The notes below the pieces were generated by a model. The model was not told the DNA's origin and did no database searches. It was given only the letters and a program-made list of their open reading frames with translations. Both the position numbers and the translations under genes were made by a program. Positions 33,282 to 42,552 of a DNA stretch of 64,000 nucleotides are shown here, one piece after another. Source of the DNA: Aliihoeflea sp052435735 (GTDB lineage Bacteria > Pseudomonadota > Alphaproteobacteria > Rhizobiales > Rhizobiaceae). Within the stretch, counting starts at the first letter, position 1; every line of letters begins with the position of its first letter. The stretch is from contig JBQVNB010000010.1 of the NCBI GenBank assembly GCA_052435735.1, forward strand, positions 62,001-126,000, written 5' to 3'.

Positions 33282-35225
33282 TCAGTTCTTTTTGACGCCG
33301 GCCTTCAGCAATCCTGCGATGAGGTCGCTGCCGCCTTTGGTCTGGATGATCGGATAGCGCGTATCGATCAGGGCGCCGATCGAGAAGTCGGGCTCCACCA
33401 CCGTGAGCCTGTCGAGCAGCCGGCGCGCGGTCGCCATGTCGTCCTTGTGGGCATAGCTCGAGACGAGATAGCGCAGCAGGCTGTTGAAGTCCGGCCTGTC
33501 GAATAGCGCCTGTTCGCCGGCTGCGATCGCCACGTCATGCTGTCCCGCCAGCGCCGCGTTGATGCATAGCGAAGTGTCGAAATAGTAGCGGTGCGGGCTG
33601 TGGGCGCCGAGATGGCGGCCCCAGTTTGCCAGTGCAAGGCCCTTTTCGGGCTGGCCAGCATAGGCATGCAGCATCGAATAGAGGTCCCAGCCGAGAACCT
33701 GCGCCGGATTGATCTTGATCGCGCGCTCGAAGAGCCGCGAGGCCGTGTCATATTCACCGAACAGATAGGAATGGACGTGGCCGACCAGGGCCAGCGTCAC
33801 GGCATTGTTGCCGTCGATCTCGACCGCGCGGCGTGCCAGAAGCTGGGCTTCCTCGATGGTGGCCAGCGTATCGGGCGAAAAGCGCTGGCCGACCCGGAAG
33901 GTGAGCAGGAAGGCGAGCCAGGCATAGGCCTGCGGCGCCTCGTTGCGGGCGATCAGCGTGCGCAGCGTGCGTTCCGCCGCATCGAGGTCCGGCCGCGACA
34001 GGCGAAACATGGCGTTGACCGCGCCGAACATGGTTTCGCGCGTGCTGTCCGGCTTGAAAGCCGGCTGAAGCGTGAACCAGCGCCGGATTTCCTCGATCGC
34101 CTGGTTCGTGAGGGCAAAGGCCTGCGAGGCGTCGCCGCCCTCCACCGCTCGCCGATCGAGCGTCGCGCTGTCGATCCAGACGAGACTCTGATCGGCGACC
34201 CGGTGCAGATTGATCGTGGCGTGGATTTCGTGCGGCGAGAACGTATAGCTCGTGCTGACGGCAAGATGGACAGCGCCCATCGTTCCGCTGTCGCCACCGC
34301 TGCCGGCGGTCGCGGTTTGAGCGGCCCGGTAGCCCAGGTCGGAGACGCTGATGTCGCCGCCCTCGAGCAGCAGCTTGGCCAGAAGTTCGTTGAGGCGTTG
34401 CGGCAGATAGCCGGCATTCTCGGGCGTCCCGAGGACGAGAGGCGGCGTCAGCGCGACCGTCCACCCCGGACGGCTCGGCTGCGTCCCCGCACCATTGGAT
34501 GCGTCGGCGGGTTTGGCTGCAACCCCCCGCATCGGCTGCGAGGGGGCGGGGCGCAGCGGCTCTCTTGCGGGCGTCAGGTCGCGGGGCGCCGCGGCATTTT
34601 CGAAGCGCGAGCGCCAGAGCTGCCTTTCGAGCGTCAGCCAGTCCTCGAATTCGGGATCGCCGATGTCGAGACCTTCGAGAATTTCGCCATCGACCTCGCG
34701 CGCATCGAACGTCGCCTGTCTGGTTCGGTCTGACATCTGGTGGAGCAAGTCGAGTGCATCTACCCGCATGCGGCTGAGGTCCAATGTCACCGTATGCTTG
34801 TCGGCGACGAGCAGCCTGTCGGCGAGGGGTCCAAGCGATTTGCGCACGTCGAGGAGGGCCTGGCGCAGGCTGGCGGAAGCCTGCTCCTCGCCCCGGTCGC
34901 TCCAGAGCTTGTCGCGCAGCCAAACCCTTGACCGGGAACCCCGCGGCGCGAGCGCAAGCAATGCAAGCAGAGCGCGCGACTTCTGGGCCTTGGGCGTACG
35001 GTTGATTCCGCGCGCGTCCAGTACCGTCAGCGGTCCGAACAGAAACATCTCGCAAAGATGTTCGGCAGCATCGCTTTGCATTGCGATTGCCTTCAGTATA
35101 TCTGGCGCCCCTTCCTCAAAATACCACGATCGCGCGTTCTCGGGAGGGAAAACATGCGCGTCGCCGAAGCCCGTCGGCAATGACGCGATCGTCGCGGAAA
35201 AGTCGTACGCCTGTACGTCGAACAT
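33282..35225 (-). CDS. SARP/BTAD-like transcriptional regulator with C-terminal TPR repeats
   Basis: A 647-residue soluble protein. Residues about 60-210 form a winged-helix plus bacterial activation domain (FLFGPLTVLDARGINRTPKAQKSRALLALLA, LRDKLWSDRGEEQASASLRQALLDVRKSLG). A middle region (about 255-370) resembles TolB/adenylate-cyclase-associated beta domains. The C-terminal half carries TPR-like helices (NAVTLALVGHVHSYLFGEYDTASRLFERAIKINP). It is first in an operon with the PAP2-fold and protease genes and probably regulates them. The ATG at 35225 has AGGA upstream; an ATG at 35081 with AAGG 8 nt upstream would start nearer the DNA-binding domain. Confidence 0.82.
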   Translation of the reverse strand: MFDVQAYDFSATIASLPTGFGDAHVFPPENARSWYFEEGAPDILKAIAMQSDAAEHLCEMFLFGPLTVLDARGINRTPKAQKSRALLALLALAPRGSRSRVWLRDKLWSDRGEEQASASLRQALLDVRKSLGPLADRLLVADKHTVTLDLSRMRVDALDLLHQMSDRTRQATFDAREVDGEILEGLDIGDPEFEDWLTLERQLWRSRFENAAAPRDLTPAREPLRPAPSQPMRGVAAKPADASNGAGTQPSRPGWTVALTPPLVLGTPENAGYLPQRLNELLAKLLLEGGDISVSDLGYRAAQTATAGSGGDSGTMGAVHLAVSTSYTFSPHEIHATINLHRVADQSLVWIDSATLDRRAVEGGDASQAFALTNQAIEEIRRWFTLQPAFKPDSTRETMFGAVNAMFRLSRPDLDAAERTLRTLIARNEAPQAYAWLAFLLTFRVGQRFSPDTLATIEEAQLLARRAVEIDGNNAVTLALVGHVHSYLFGEYDTASRLFERAIKINPAQVLGWDLYSMLHAYAGQPEKGLALANWGRHLGAHSPHRYYFDTSLCINAALAGQHDVAIAAGEQALFDRPDFNSLLRYLVSSYAHKDDMATARRLLDRLTVVEPDFSIGALIDTRYPIIQTKGGSDLIAGLLKAGVKKN

Positions 35226-35321
35226 CCGACAGTCTTTCCTATGGCGGATTGATCCAGTGGCGCCGGTTTAGAACTCGGCCGTCATGCCGTCGTGAAAGTT
35301 GCGTGAAAGGCCGGTGCACGC

Positions 35322-35358
35322 AAAAAAAAGCGCCACCCGGAAACGCGACGGGTGGCGC
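35322..35358 (-). terminator. Rho-independent terminator after the small secreted-protein gene
   Basis: In the minus-strand transcript GCGCCACCCG (35358-35349) pairs with CGGGUGGCGC (35339-35330) around a 9-nt loop and is followed by eight U residues. It ends the transcript of the gene at 35419-35730 and insulates the regulator operon beginning at 35225. Confidence 0.88.
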
Positions 35359-35418
35359 ATAGGGGCGCGGTTCGGCTATCCGGTCTGCCGCCGGATTCGC
35401 CATCCCCCGACCGCGGGG

Positions 35419-35730
35419 TCAGCGCAAATCGTGCGCGCGCACGTTTGCCGAATAGTTGCCGAAGACCGGGTCTTCCACGAAGCGCGGACGCGGGAAGCGC
35501 AGCACTTCATCGTCATAGGCGAAGGTCGCCGTCTCGTTTTCGGACGTGGTCGGCTCGACCGGTGTCGCCTGAGCCGGTTCCATCCCGAGATCCCACAGGC
35601 GCTCGGTGTTGGCCGAGTACTTGCCTGCGACGTACGGTGCTTCCTGGCTCATCGCCGATCCGAAAAAGGCGAAGCCGGCGAGCGAGGCTGCGACGAACTT
35701 CAAGGTGGTGTGGTGTCTGGACATTTTCAT
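35419..35730 (-). CDS. Small secreted hypothetical protein
   Basis: A 103-residue protein with a clear signal peptide (residues 1-29, hydrophobic core FVAASLAGFAFFGSAMS, cleavage near SQEA). The mature part is acidic and aromatic, with two NTE/SEN patches and the ending RPRFVEDPVFGNYSANVRAHDLR. AGGGAG precedes the ATG, and a strong terminator follows 60 bp after the stop, so it is a monocistronic gene. I do not recognise a family. Periplasmic location is inferred from the signal. Confidence 0.7.
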   Translation of the reverse strand: MKMSRHHTTLKFVAASLAGFAFFGSAMSQEAPYVAGKYSANTERLWDLGMEPAQATPVEPTTSENETATFAYDDEVLRFPRPRFVEDPVFGNYSANVRAHDLR

Positions 35731-35892
35731 CTCCCTCGTTTGGTGGCCTGCTTGTGCAAGCCAGGGGAGAATGAACCCCGGGGAGTGATCCCAGCGTGAA
35801 ATGGACGTGAAGACAGTGTCAAAAAATACGTCGTCTATCGATTGACGTTCCTCATCGAGGGGAATGGAAATGAAGATGGCGCTTGGCGCCGG

Positions 35893-36285
35893 TCAGTCGC
35901 CGTCCTCTTGCGCTTCCGGCCCGGACACAGCCCCGGTCGGAGACACGGGAGGGATGCCGGGATTGTTCTGCGACCTGTCGCGGTAGATCGCGGCGCGGCC
36001 GAGCATCATCAAGGTGACGGGCGTCGTCACGGTGACGAAGACGCCGATCAGGATTTCGTGGATGACGGGACGTGCGGCGGCGGCGGTAAAGAAGATCATC
36101 GAGCCCATGACCAGGCCGCCCGCCCCCCAACTCGTCGCGAGCGTCGGCGCATGGATGCGGTCGTAGAATGAGCCGAGCCGCGCCAGCCCGAAGGCGCCGA
36201 TCAGCGCCAAAGTGGCGCCGAGCAGGATGAAGACCGCGCTGAGGATCGCCGCCCAGAGCGGCACTTCTGCATAGGCGACGCTCAT
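35893..36285 (-). CDS. mnhG: Mrp-type cation/proton antiporter subunit G
   Basis: A 130-residue membrane subunit of the Mrp (Mnh/Pha) antiporter. Three hydrophobic segments are seen, with the MnhG pattern GAFGLARLGSFYDRIHAPTLATSWGAGGL. The last 30 residues are a polar, proline-rich tail. It is the last gene of the operon; its ATG overlaps the mnhF stop (ATGA). Confidence 0.93.
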   Translation of the reverse strand: MSVAYAEVPLWAAILSAVFILLGATLALIGAFGLARLGSFYDRIHAPTLATSWGAGGLVMGSMIFFTAAAARPVIHEILIGVFVTVTTPVTLMMLGRAAIYRDRSQNNPGIPPVSPTGAVSGPEAQEDGD

Positions 36286-36563
36286 TCGATCACCTCGCCG
36301 CGCATGAGGAACTTGGCAAGCGCCACGGTTGCGACGAAGCCCATGACGCCGATGATCAGCGCGGCCTCGAAATAGAGCGTGTTGCCGGTGCGCACGCCGA
36401 AGGCGAGCAACTGGAGCATCGCGCAGACATAGAGCCCGTCGAGCGCCAGAACACGGTCCTGCGCGCGGGGGCCGATCGCCATCCGGTAGGTGCAGAGCAG
36501 CATCGCGATGGCGATGAAGGACTGGGCGACGAACAGCGCCACCTGCATGATGAGGACGTTCAT
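36282..36563 (-). CDS. mnhF: Mrp-type cation/proton antiporter subunit F
   Basis: A 93-residue subunit with three transmembrane segments and the conserved RMAIGPRAQDRVLALDGLYVCAML region of MnhF. The ATG at 36563 overlaps the mnhE stop, and the stop overlaps mnhG. Length matches the family (about 90-97). The small subunits E, F and G are required for activity of the whole antiporter. Confidence 0.93.
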   Translation of the reverse strand: MNVLIMQVALFVAQSFIAIAMLLCTYRMAIGPRAQDRVLALDGLYVCAMLQLLAFGVRTGNTLYFEAALIIGVMGFVATVALAKFLMRGEVIE

Positions 36564-37045
36564 TCGAATATCTCCAGCAACAGGCGCTCGTAACGGTTGG
36601 CGATGAGGTCGACCCACATCGCCTCGTCGACAAGGTCGAAGACGTGGATCAGGAGCGTGCCGCGCGCCGAATTGTAGTCGAGCCAGGCGGTGCCGGGCGT
36701 GCTCGTCAGGACGATGGAGAGGATGGCGAGCGCGGATGGATTGGTGAGCCGGATCGGCACGAGAATGAAGCCGGAGGTGCGCTGGTGGCGCTTGCCCGAC
36801 AGGATGATGCGCGCGACCGCGAAATTGGAGCGCACGATGTCGTAGAGAACGATGCCCAACAATTCGGGGATGGCGGCGTAGCGACGGATGCGCGGGCTCG
36901 TCTCCCCGAGTGCTCGCAGCGCATTGCTGGCGCCGATCGCGACCAGCACGGCGAGGATCGCATGGCCGGGCGTGAAGCCGGACAGCGCCAGCCACATGAA
37001 GGCGAGGCCGGCCGCAAGCAACGGATAGGGCAGTATGGCTCTCAC
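36560..37045 (-). CDS. mnhE: Mrp-type cation/proton antiporter subunit E
   Basis: A 161-residue subunit starting at GTG 37045, which overlaps the mnhD stop (GTGA). Two hydrophobic segments at the N-terminus precede the cytosolic domain with FAVARIILSGKRHQRTSGFILVPIRLTNPSALAILSIVLTSTPGTAWLDYNS, the typical MnhE core. The length is usual for the family. Confidence 0.94.
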   Translation of the reverse strand: MRAILPYPLLAAGLAFMWLALSGFTPGHAILAVLVAIGASNALRALGETSPRIRRYAAIPELLGIVLYDIVRSNFAVARIILSGKRHQRTSGFILVPIRLTNPSALAILSIVLTSTPGTAWLDYNSARGTLLIHVFDLVDEAMWVDLIANRYERLLLEIFE

Positions 37046-38658
37046 TGGCTCTCCTCCGCGAAGGGCGGCACGCGCTCGGCGCCGAGGACGGCGTCGAGAT
37101 AGCGTTCCGCGTCGTGCAGGTCGCCGGCGGTGGCCGTCACGACATCCATGACGAGCCCGGCCTGCAGCGCGAGCGCGACGAGGACCGCGAGCAGGAAGAG
37201 GATCGGCGCGGTTTCGACGATCGTCACCCGTGGCGCGAAGCTTTCCACCGGCGCCCAGAAGGTGCGGATGCCCATGCGCGCGAGCGCGATCAGCGCGGTG
37301 AGGCCCGAGACGATCAGGAGCGTCGCAAGGATGACCCGCATCGTGCCTCCGCCGGCGATCTCGACCGATGGCGGGCCGATGATGGCATGGAGGATGGCGA
37401 ATTTCGCAAGGAAGCCGGAAAGCGGCGGCAGGCCGATCAGGACGAGCGCGAGAAGGGCGAAGCCGATGCCCAGGATGGCGAGCGCGCCGGGCATCATCTG
37501 GCCGATCTCGGCGTCGTCCTCGTCTTCCGGATTGGCCTCGCCATAGGCTTCCATCGTGACCGCGAGAACGTCGGCGGCCGCGTCCTGCTCGCGCTCCAGA
37601 AGCTCGACGACCATGAAGAGCGCACTGACGGCGAGTGTCGAGGAGATGAGGTAGAAGAGCGCGCCGGCGGTGCTGCCGGGTTCGGAAATGCCGAAGGTGG
37701 CCAGGAGCGTCCCGGATGACATCAGGACGAAATAGGCGCTTGCGCGCTGCATCGATTGCGACGCGAGCACGCCGATCGAGGCGAAGACCAGCGTGAACGA
37801 ACCGCCGATGAAGATCAGCATCGCGCCGAAAGCCTCGCCGCTGGCCGGCACCAGGAGCGCGAGGCGCAGGAGTGCATAGATGCCGACCTTACTCAGCATC
37901 GCGAAAGTGGCGGCGACGGGCGCGGCCGCGGCCGAATAGGCGGGCACCAGCCAGAAGCCGAGCGGCCACATGCCGGCCTTGACCAGGAAGGCGAGGCTGA
38001 GCATGGCGAGCCCGACATGGAGCGCCGGCTCGGCGAAGCCTTCGAGCGTCGCGGCGCGCAACGCGATCTCGGCCATGTTGAGGCTGCCGGTCGCGCCGAA
38101 GACGAGTGCGATGCCGATCAGGAAGATCAGCGAGGCGACGAGGTTGACCGCGATGTAGTGGAGCCCCGATTTCACCCGCGCCGAGCCGGAGCCGTGCAGG
38201 ACGAGGCCGTAGGAGGCGGCGAGCATAACCTCGAAGAAGACGAAGAGGTTGAAGAGGTCGCCGGTCAGGAACGCGCCGTTGAGGCCGACCAGCAGGAACT
38301 GGAACAGGCTGTGGAAGTGCGGGCCGGCCTTCGCCCATCGCTCGACGGCGAAGACGAGGGCCGGAATGGCCAGGATCGCCGTCAGCACCAGCATCAGCGC
38401 CGAAAGCCGGTCGGCGACGAGATTGATTGAGATCGGCGCCGGCCAGTTGCCGAGGAGATAGACGAGCGCGACGGCGTCGTTGCCGACATGGACGCGTTGC
38501 AGCAGCACGACGGCAACGGCAAAGAGCGACAGGCTCGACAGAAGCGCGATGGTCGTCTTCAGCCGCCGTTCGCGATCGTCGAAGAACAGCATCAGCGCGC
38601 CTGCGATAAGCGGGATCAGGACAGGTGCGATGACGAGGTGGTGCGGGTCGAAATTCAT
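37042..38658 (-). CDS. mnhD: Mrp-type cation/proton antiporter subunit D
   Basis: A 538-residue, about 14-segment membrane protein homologous to the proton-pumping subunits of respiratory complex I (NuoM/N type). The conserved GDLFNLFVFFEVMLAASYGLVLHG block holds the key glutamate near residue 140, and the lysine-containing segment LAFLVKAGMWPLGFWLVPAYSAAAAPV follows. It overlaps mnhC and mnhE. A short acidic insert (EANPEDEDDAEIGQ, near residue 380) lies in a loop. Confidence 0.95.
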   Translation of the reverse strand: MNFDPHHLVIAPVLIPLIAGALMLFFDDRERRLKTTIALLSSLSLFAVAVVLLQRVHVGNDAVALVYLLGNWPAPISINLVADRLSALMLVLTAILAIPALVFAVERWAKAGPHFHSLFQFLLVGLNGAFLTGDLFNLFVFFEVMLAASYGLVLHGSGSARVKSGLHYIAVNLVASLIFLIGIALVFGATGSLNMAEIALRAATLEGFAEPALHVGLAMLSLAFLVKAGMWPLGFWLVPAYSAAAAPVAATFAMLSKVGIYALLRLALLVPASGEAFGAMLIFIGGSFTLVFASIGVLASQSMQRASAYFVLMSSGTLLATFGISEPGSTAGALFYLISSTLAVSALFMVVELLEREQDAAADVLAVTMEAYGEANPEDEDDAEIGQMMPGALAILGIGFALLALVLIGLPPLSGFLAKFAILHAIIGPPSVEIAGGGTMRVILATLLIVSGLTALIALARMGIRTFWAPVESFAPRVTIVETAPILFLLAVLVALALQAGLVMDVVTATAGDLHDAERYLDAVLGAERVPPFAEESQ

Positions 38659-38999
38659 CGATCGCTCTCCCGCCCGTCGACATGGTCGGTGCCGGTGAGG
38701 CCGCGCGAGACGATCAGCACGACGAGGAAGAGCGCGGTCGTGGCGAAGCCGATGACGATCGCGGTCAGCACCAGCGCCTGCGGCAGCGGGTCGGTATAGG
38801 CAGCGGGATCGACGGGCAGCGAGCCGTCGAGCACCGGCGGGGCGTTCACGCGCAGGCGACCCATCGAGAAGATGAAAAGGTTCACCGCATAGGAGAGCAG
38901 AGCGAGGCCGATGACGACCTGATAGGTGCGCGGGCGAAGCAGGAGCCAGACGCCCGAACCCGTCAGCGTGCCGATGGCGAGTGCGATCAGGAGTTCCAT
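38655..38999 (-). CDS. mnhC: Mrp-type cation/proton antiporter subunit C
   Basis: A 114-residue subunit related to NuoK, with three transmembrane segments (ELLIALAIGTLTGSGVWLLL, TYQVVIGLALLSYAVNLFIF, ALVLTAIVIGFATTALFLVVLI). The ATG at 38999 overlaps the mnhAB stop (TGATG), and the stop overlaps mnhD. Length agrees with the family (about 110-115). Confidence 0.94.
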   Translation of the reverse strand: MELLIALAIGTLTGSGVWLLLRPRTYQVVIGLALLSYAVNLFIFSMGRLRVNAPPVLDGSLPVDPAAYTDPLPQALVLTAIVIGFATTALFLVVLIVSRGLTGTDHVDGRESDR

Positions 39000-41923
39000 C
39001 AGCTCTGCCCTCCGTCGGTCGAGGGTTTGGCCGTCTTGGGCTTGGCCGAGCGGATCGACTGGTGGGCGATGGCGATGAGCATCAGAACCGTCGCGCCGAC
39101 GACGAGGCTGAAAACGCCGAGGTCGAAGAGCAGTGCCGAGGCGGTCGGCATGTCGCCGATAAACGGAATCTCGGTGTACTGGAAGTAGGACGTCAGGAAC
39201 GGATAGCCGAAAAGCCACGAGCCGAGACCGGTCACCGCCGCCATCAGGAGACCGAAGCCGATCCAGCGAACGGGCAGGATGCGCAGACGTTCCTCAACCC
39301 AGCGTGTGCCGCCGGCGAGATATTGCAGCAGGAACCCGATCGACATGGTGATGCCGGCTGCAAATCCGCCGCCCGGCAGGTCGTGCCCGCGCAGGAAGAG
39401 ATAGGCGGCGAGAAGCACGATGACGGGGAACATCCAGCGCATGATGACCGACGGCACGAGCAGATAGTCCTTCACCGTCTCGCCGACCTCGCGGTCGCGC
39501 TGGACGTCGTCGAATTCGTTCTGCTCGCGCTGCTGGTAGGGAATCTCGCTCGTGTCCTCGGCCGGGCGGAAGCGTCGCAGAAGCGCGAAGACGGTGAGTG
39601 CGACGATGCCGAGCACGACGATCTCGCCGAACGTGTCGAAGCCGCGGAAGTCGACGAGGATGACGTTGACGACGTTGGTGCCGCCGCCTTCCGAATAGGC
39701 GTGCTCGAGATAGTAGTCACCGACCGAGGGCGGCAGGGGCGTGCGCATGGTCAAATAGGCGAGCGTCGCGGTGCCGAGCCCGGCGGCGACGGCGAGCGCG
39801 AAATCGCGCGAGCGACGCAGCCGCGTCTTCGGGTCGATCGACTCGTAGATTTCCTCGTCGCGCTTGGGCAGCCAGCGCAGTCCGAGCAGGATGAGGACGG
39901 TGGTGACGATCTCGACCAGCAATTGCGTGACCGCCAGATCGGGCGCCGAAAGCCACACGAAGGTGATGCAGGTGACGAGACCCGCGCCGCCCATGAGGAT
40001 CAGGGCGGCGAGGCGGTGGAACTTCGCCTGATAGGCCGCGCCGACCGCGCACAGGCCGCCGATGACCCAGAGCATCGCCAGGATCGGATCGATGCCGCGG
40101 ACCGAAAGGTCCGGCAACTGGTCGCCAGCGCCCCACATCGCCCAGATGCCGGCGAGGATGGCGACGAGCAGGAGCATGCGCAGCTGCGGCTGCAGCTTGC
40201 GCGTAGCGAGGACGCCTTCGAGATACCGCGCGCCGCGCCAGCTTACCGTGACGAGGATGCGCTCGAAGATGCGCTGCCCCTTGAGCCGGCGGAAGAAGGG
40301 CGGACCCTCCTCGGAATCGCGCAGGTAGGGTTGCAGGAGCAGATAGAGAACCACGCCGGCGACCAGCGCGATGACGCTCATCAGCAGCGGCAGGTTGAAG
40401 CCGTGCCAGACGGCGAGGCTGTATTCGGGCGTATCCTCGCGCAGCACCGCGACCACCGCCGTGTCGAGGAGGCTTCCGACGCTGAGCGCGGGGATGATGC
40501 CGACGATGAGACAAGCGAGGACGAGCAGCTCGATCGGCACGCGCATCCAGTGCGGCGGCTCGTGCGGCTCGCGCGGCAGGTCGACCGGCTTCGGGCCGAA
40601 GAAGACCTTGTGGATGAAGCGGATCGAGTAGGTGACCGCGAAAGCGCCGGCGATGGTCGCCACATAGGGCGCAACGCCGTCGAGAAGCGAGGCGCGGTGC
40701 TGCTCGATGGTCTCGGCGAAGAACATCTCCTTCGACAGGAACCCGTTGAGGAGCGGCACGCCCGCCATCGCCGCGCTCGCGACCATGGCGAGCGTCGCGG
40801 TGATCGGCAGGAAGGTGAACAGCCCTGACAATCGTCGCATGTCGCGCGTGCCGGCTTCATGGTCGATGATGCCGGCGGCCATGAAAAGCGACGCCTTGAA
40901 CGTCGCGTGGTTGAGCATGTGGAAGATCGCCGCGACGGCGGCAAGCGGACTGCCGAGGCTCAGCAGCAGCGTGATGAGACCGAGATGGCTGATCGTCGAA
41001 TAGGCGAGGAGCCCTTTCAGGTCCTGCTGGAAGATGGCGAAGGCGGCGCCGAGGAGAAGCGTCGACATGCCGGCCAGGCCGACGATGAAGAACCATTCGT
41101 CCGTTCCGGCCAGCACCGGCCAGAAGCGGGCGAGCAAGAAAACGCCCGCCTTCACCATGGTCGCCGAATGGAGATAGGCCGAAACGGGCGTCGGCGCAGC
41201 CATGGCGTTCGGCAGCCAGAAATGGAACGGGAACTGCGCGCTCTTGGTCAAGGCGCCGGCGAGGATCAGCAGCAGGGCGGGAACGTAGAGGTCGTGGTTG
41301 CGGATCTCATTCCCGGCGGCAAGCACCACGTCGAGATCGTAGCTGCCCGCCATCTGGCCGAGCAGGACCATGCCGGCGAGGAGGCATAGCCCGCCGGTGC
41401 CAGTGATCGTCAGCGCCATGCGCGCGCCGTCGCGCGCGGCCTGGGTGTGGTTCCAGTAGCCGATCAGCAGGAAGGAGAAGATGCTCGTCAGCTCCCAGAA
41501 GACGGCGAGCAGGATGATGTTGCCGGAGAGAACCACGCCCTGCATCGCGCCCATGAAGGCAAGCAAGAACGCGTAGAACCGCGCAACCGGGTCCTTCGGC
41601 GACATGTAGTAGCGGGCGTACATAACGACGAGGAGGCCGATGCCGGTGATCAGCATCGAGAACATCCAGGCGAAGCCGTCGATGCGCAGCGTGACGGACA
41701 GGCCGAGCGCCGGCACCCACTGGATGACGTGCTTGACGACGCCGCCATCGGCGACCTGCGGATAGGCGAGCGCGGTGACGGCGAGCCCGCCGAGGGCCAC
41801 GAACCCGGCGAGCCAGGCCTCGGCATTGCGGGCGTTGGACGACAACAGCGCGGCGAACAGGCTGCCGACGAAGGGAAGCCCGACCAGAAGCACTAGAAAG
41901 CCGCTATGCCAGATCGTTGTCAT
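38999..41923 (-). CDS. mnhA: Mrp-type cation/proton antiporter, fused subunits A and B
   Basis: A 974-residue protein combining MrpA (NuoL-like, about residues 1-780) with MrpB (about 800-940, YLLVPSVIMRWMFPVIVLLAAYLFLRGHDLPGGGFAAG). This is the fused AB form known as PhaAB in rhizobia. Key blocks are FWELTSIFSFLLIGYWNH, KSAQFPFHFWLPNAMAAPTPVSAYLHSATMVKAG and SHLGLITLLLSLGSP. The complex exchanges Na+ or K+ for protons and supports pH and salt tolerance. ATG 41923 is preferred over the TTG one codon upstream. It is the first gene of mnh(AB)CDEFG. Confidence 0.95.
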   Translation of the reverse strand: MTTIWHSGFLVLLVGLPFVGSLFAALLSSNARNAEAWLAGFVALGGLAVTALAYPQVADGGVVKHVIQWVPALGLSVTLRIDGFAWMFSMLITGIGLLVVMYARYYMSPKDPVARFYAFLLAFMGAMQGVVLSGNIILLAVFWELTSIFSFLLIGYWNHTQAARDGARMALTITGTGGLCLLAGMVLLGQMAGSYDLDVVLAAGNEIRNHDLYVPALLLILAGALTKSAQFPFHFWLPNAMAAPTPVSAYLHSATMVKAGVFLLARFWPVLAGTDEWFFIVGLAGMSTLLLGAAFAIFQQDLKGLLAYSTISHLGLITLLLSLGSPLAAVAAIFHMLNHATFKASLFMAAGIIDHEAGTRDMRRLSGLFTFLPITATLAMVASAAMAGVPLLNGFLSKEMFFAETIEQHRASLLDGVAPYVATIAGAFAVTYSIRFIHKVFFGPKPVDLPREPHEPPHWMRVPIELLVLACLIVGIIPALSVGSLLDTAVVAVLREDTPEYSLAVWHGFNLPLLMSVIALVAGVVLYLLLQPYLRDSEEGPPFFRRLKGQRIFERILVTVSWRGARYLEGVLATRKLQPQLRMLLLVAILAGIWAMWGAGDQLPDLSVRGIDPILAMLWVIGGLCAVGAAYQAKFHRLAALILMGGAGLVTCITFVWLSAPDLAVTQLLVEIVTTVLILLGLRWLPKRDEEIYESIDPKTRLRRSRDFALAVAAGLGTATLAYLTMRTPLPPSVGDYYLEHAYSEGGGTNVVNVILVDFRGFDTFGEIVVLGIVALTVFALLRRFRPAEDTSEIPYQQREQNEFDDVQRDREVGETVKDYLLVPSVIMRWMFPVIVLLAAYLFLRGHDLPGGGFAAGITMSIGFLLQYLAGGTRWVEERLRILPVRWIGFGLLMAAVTGLGSWLFGYPFLTSYFQYTEIPFIGDMPTASALLFDLGVFSLVVGATVLMLIAIAHQSIRSAKPKTAKPSTDGGQS

Positions 41924-42046
41924 CAATACGCGTCCGTTATCAAGCTCGAGGCGAAACGAGCGTCAGGGCGGCGATGACGGGTGCGAACTCGAAATGCGGG
42001 GCGGATCACCCGCAGGAGGTTCGCAGCGCGATGCGGCGCAGGACGC

Positions 42047-42412
42047 TCAGACCGGGGTCGAAGCGGGCGGTGCGCGCGCGTGCGCGATGTGACGGGCGGT
42101 GCGAATCCCGCCTGCTGCGGGAGGCGGCGCACGCGCGGGCGTGATCGTTGTGCGATCGGAGGCGGGCAGGGGCGCGGGCAGGGCCGCGTCGCCGTCGAAG
42201 CCGATCGGGCCGGCGACAGCCTCCACGTCGCGCTCGCGATATTCCTGTTCCTGCTGGGGCGCGCTGAACTTGTGCGGCGGGGCCGGATCGGCCTTCAGTT
42301 CTTCCGACAGCGCAGCCGCGATGTGGATGCCGTTGGCCGGAACCGAGGGCAGACCGGCATAGCCGAGAAGGGCGAGGAAGAGGAGCGTGAACGGCAACGC
42401 GCGCCACGTCAT
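42047..42412 (-). CDS. Hypothetical exported proline-rich protein
   Basis: A 121-residue reading frame between secDF and the Mrp operon. The N-terminus WRALPFTLLFLALLGYAGLPSVPA is a signal peptide or anchor. The rest is alanine/proline rich with an acidic centre (QEQEYRERDVEAVAGP) and no known motif. AGGA lies 9 nt before the ATG. The composition makes a false prediction possible, so coding is only moderately supported. Its stop is 120 bp before the Mrp operon start. Confidence 0.5.
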   Translation of the reverse strand: MTWRALPFTLLFLALLGYAGLPSVPANGIHIAAALSEELKADPAPPHKFSAPQQEQEYRERDVEAVAGPIGFDGDAALPAPLPASDRTTITPARAPPPAAGGIRTARHIAHARAPPASTPV

Positions 42413-42552
42413 GACGCGACGTCCTGCCGGGGCCAGATTTTGCTCCGCTCCTGCCAATGAACCACCATTTGCCTGTGTTTCCAAAGGACTTAAAGCACAG
42501 GTTGCGCCCTGTCCAGATATGCGATCCGGACAGGCCAGTTTGTCGCGTTTGC

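Noticed and set aside
38981..40828. Long plus-strand open frame opposite the Mrp A/B gene
   Set aside because: Its product is dominated by D, E, R and H in a low-complexity pattern, the usual antisense shadow of a high-GC membrane-protein gene, and a well-supported minus-strand gene occupies the region.
42497..42534. Overlapping inverted repeats after secDF (ACAGG...CCTGT and CCTGTCC...GGACAGG) as a terminator
   Set aside because: No U run follows either stem in the minus-strand transcript; termination cannot be supported.
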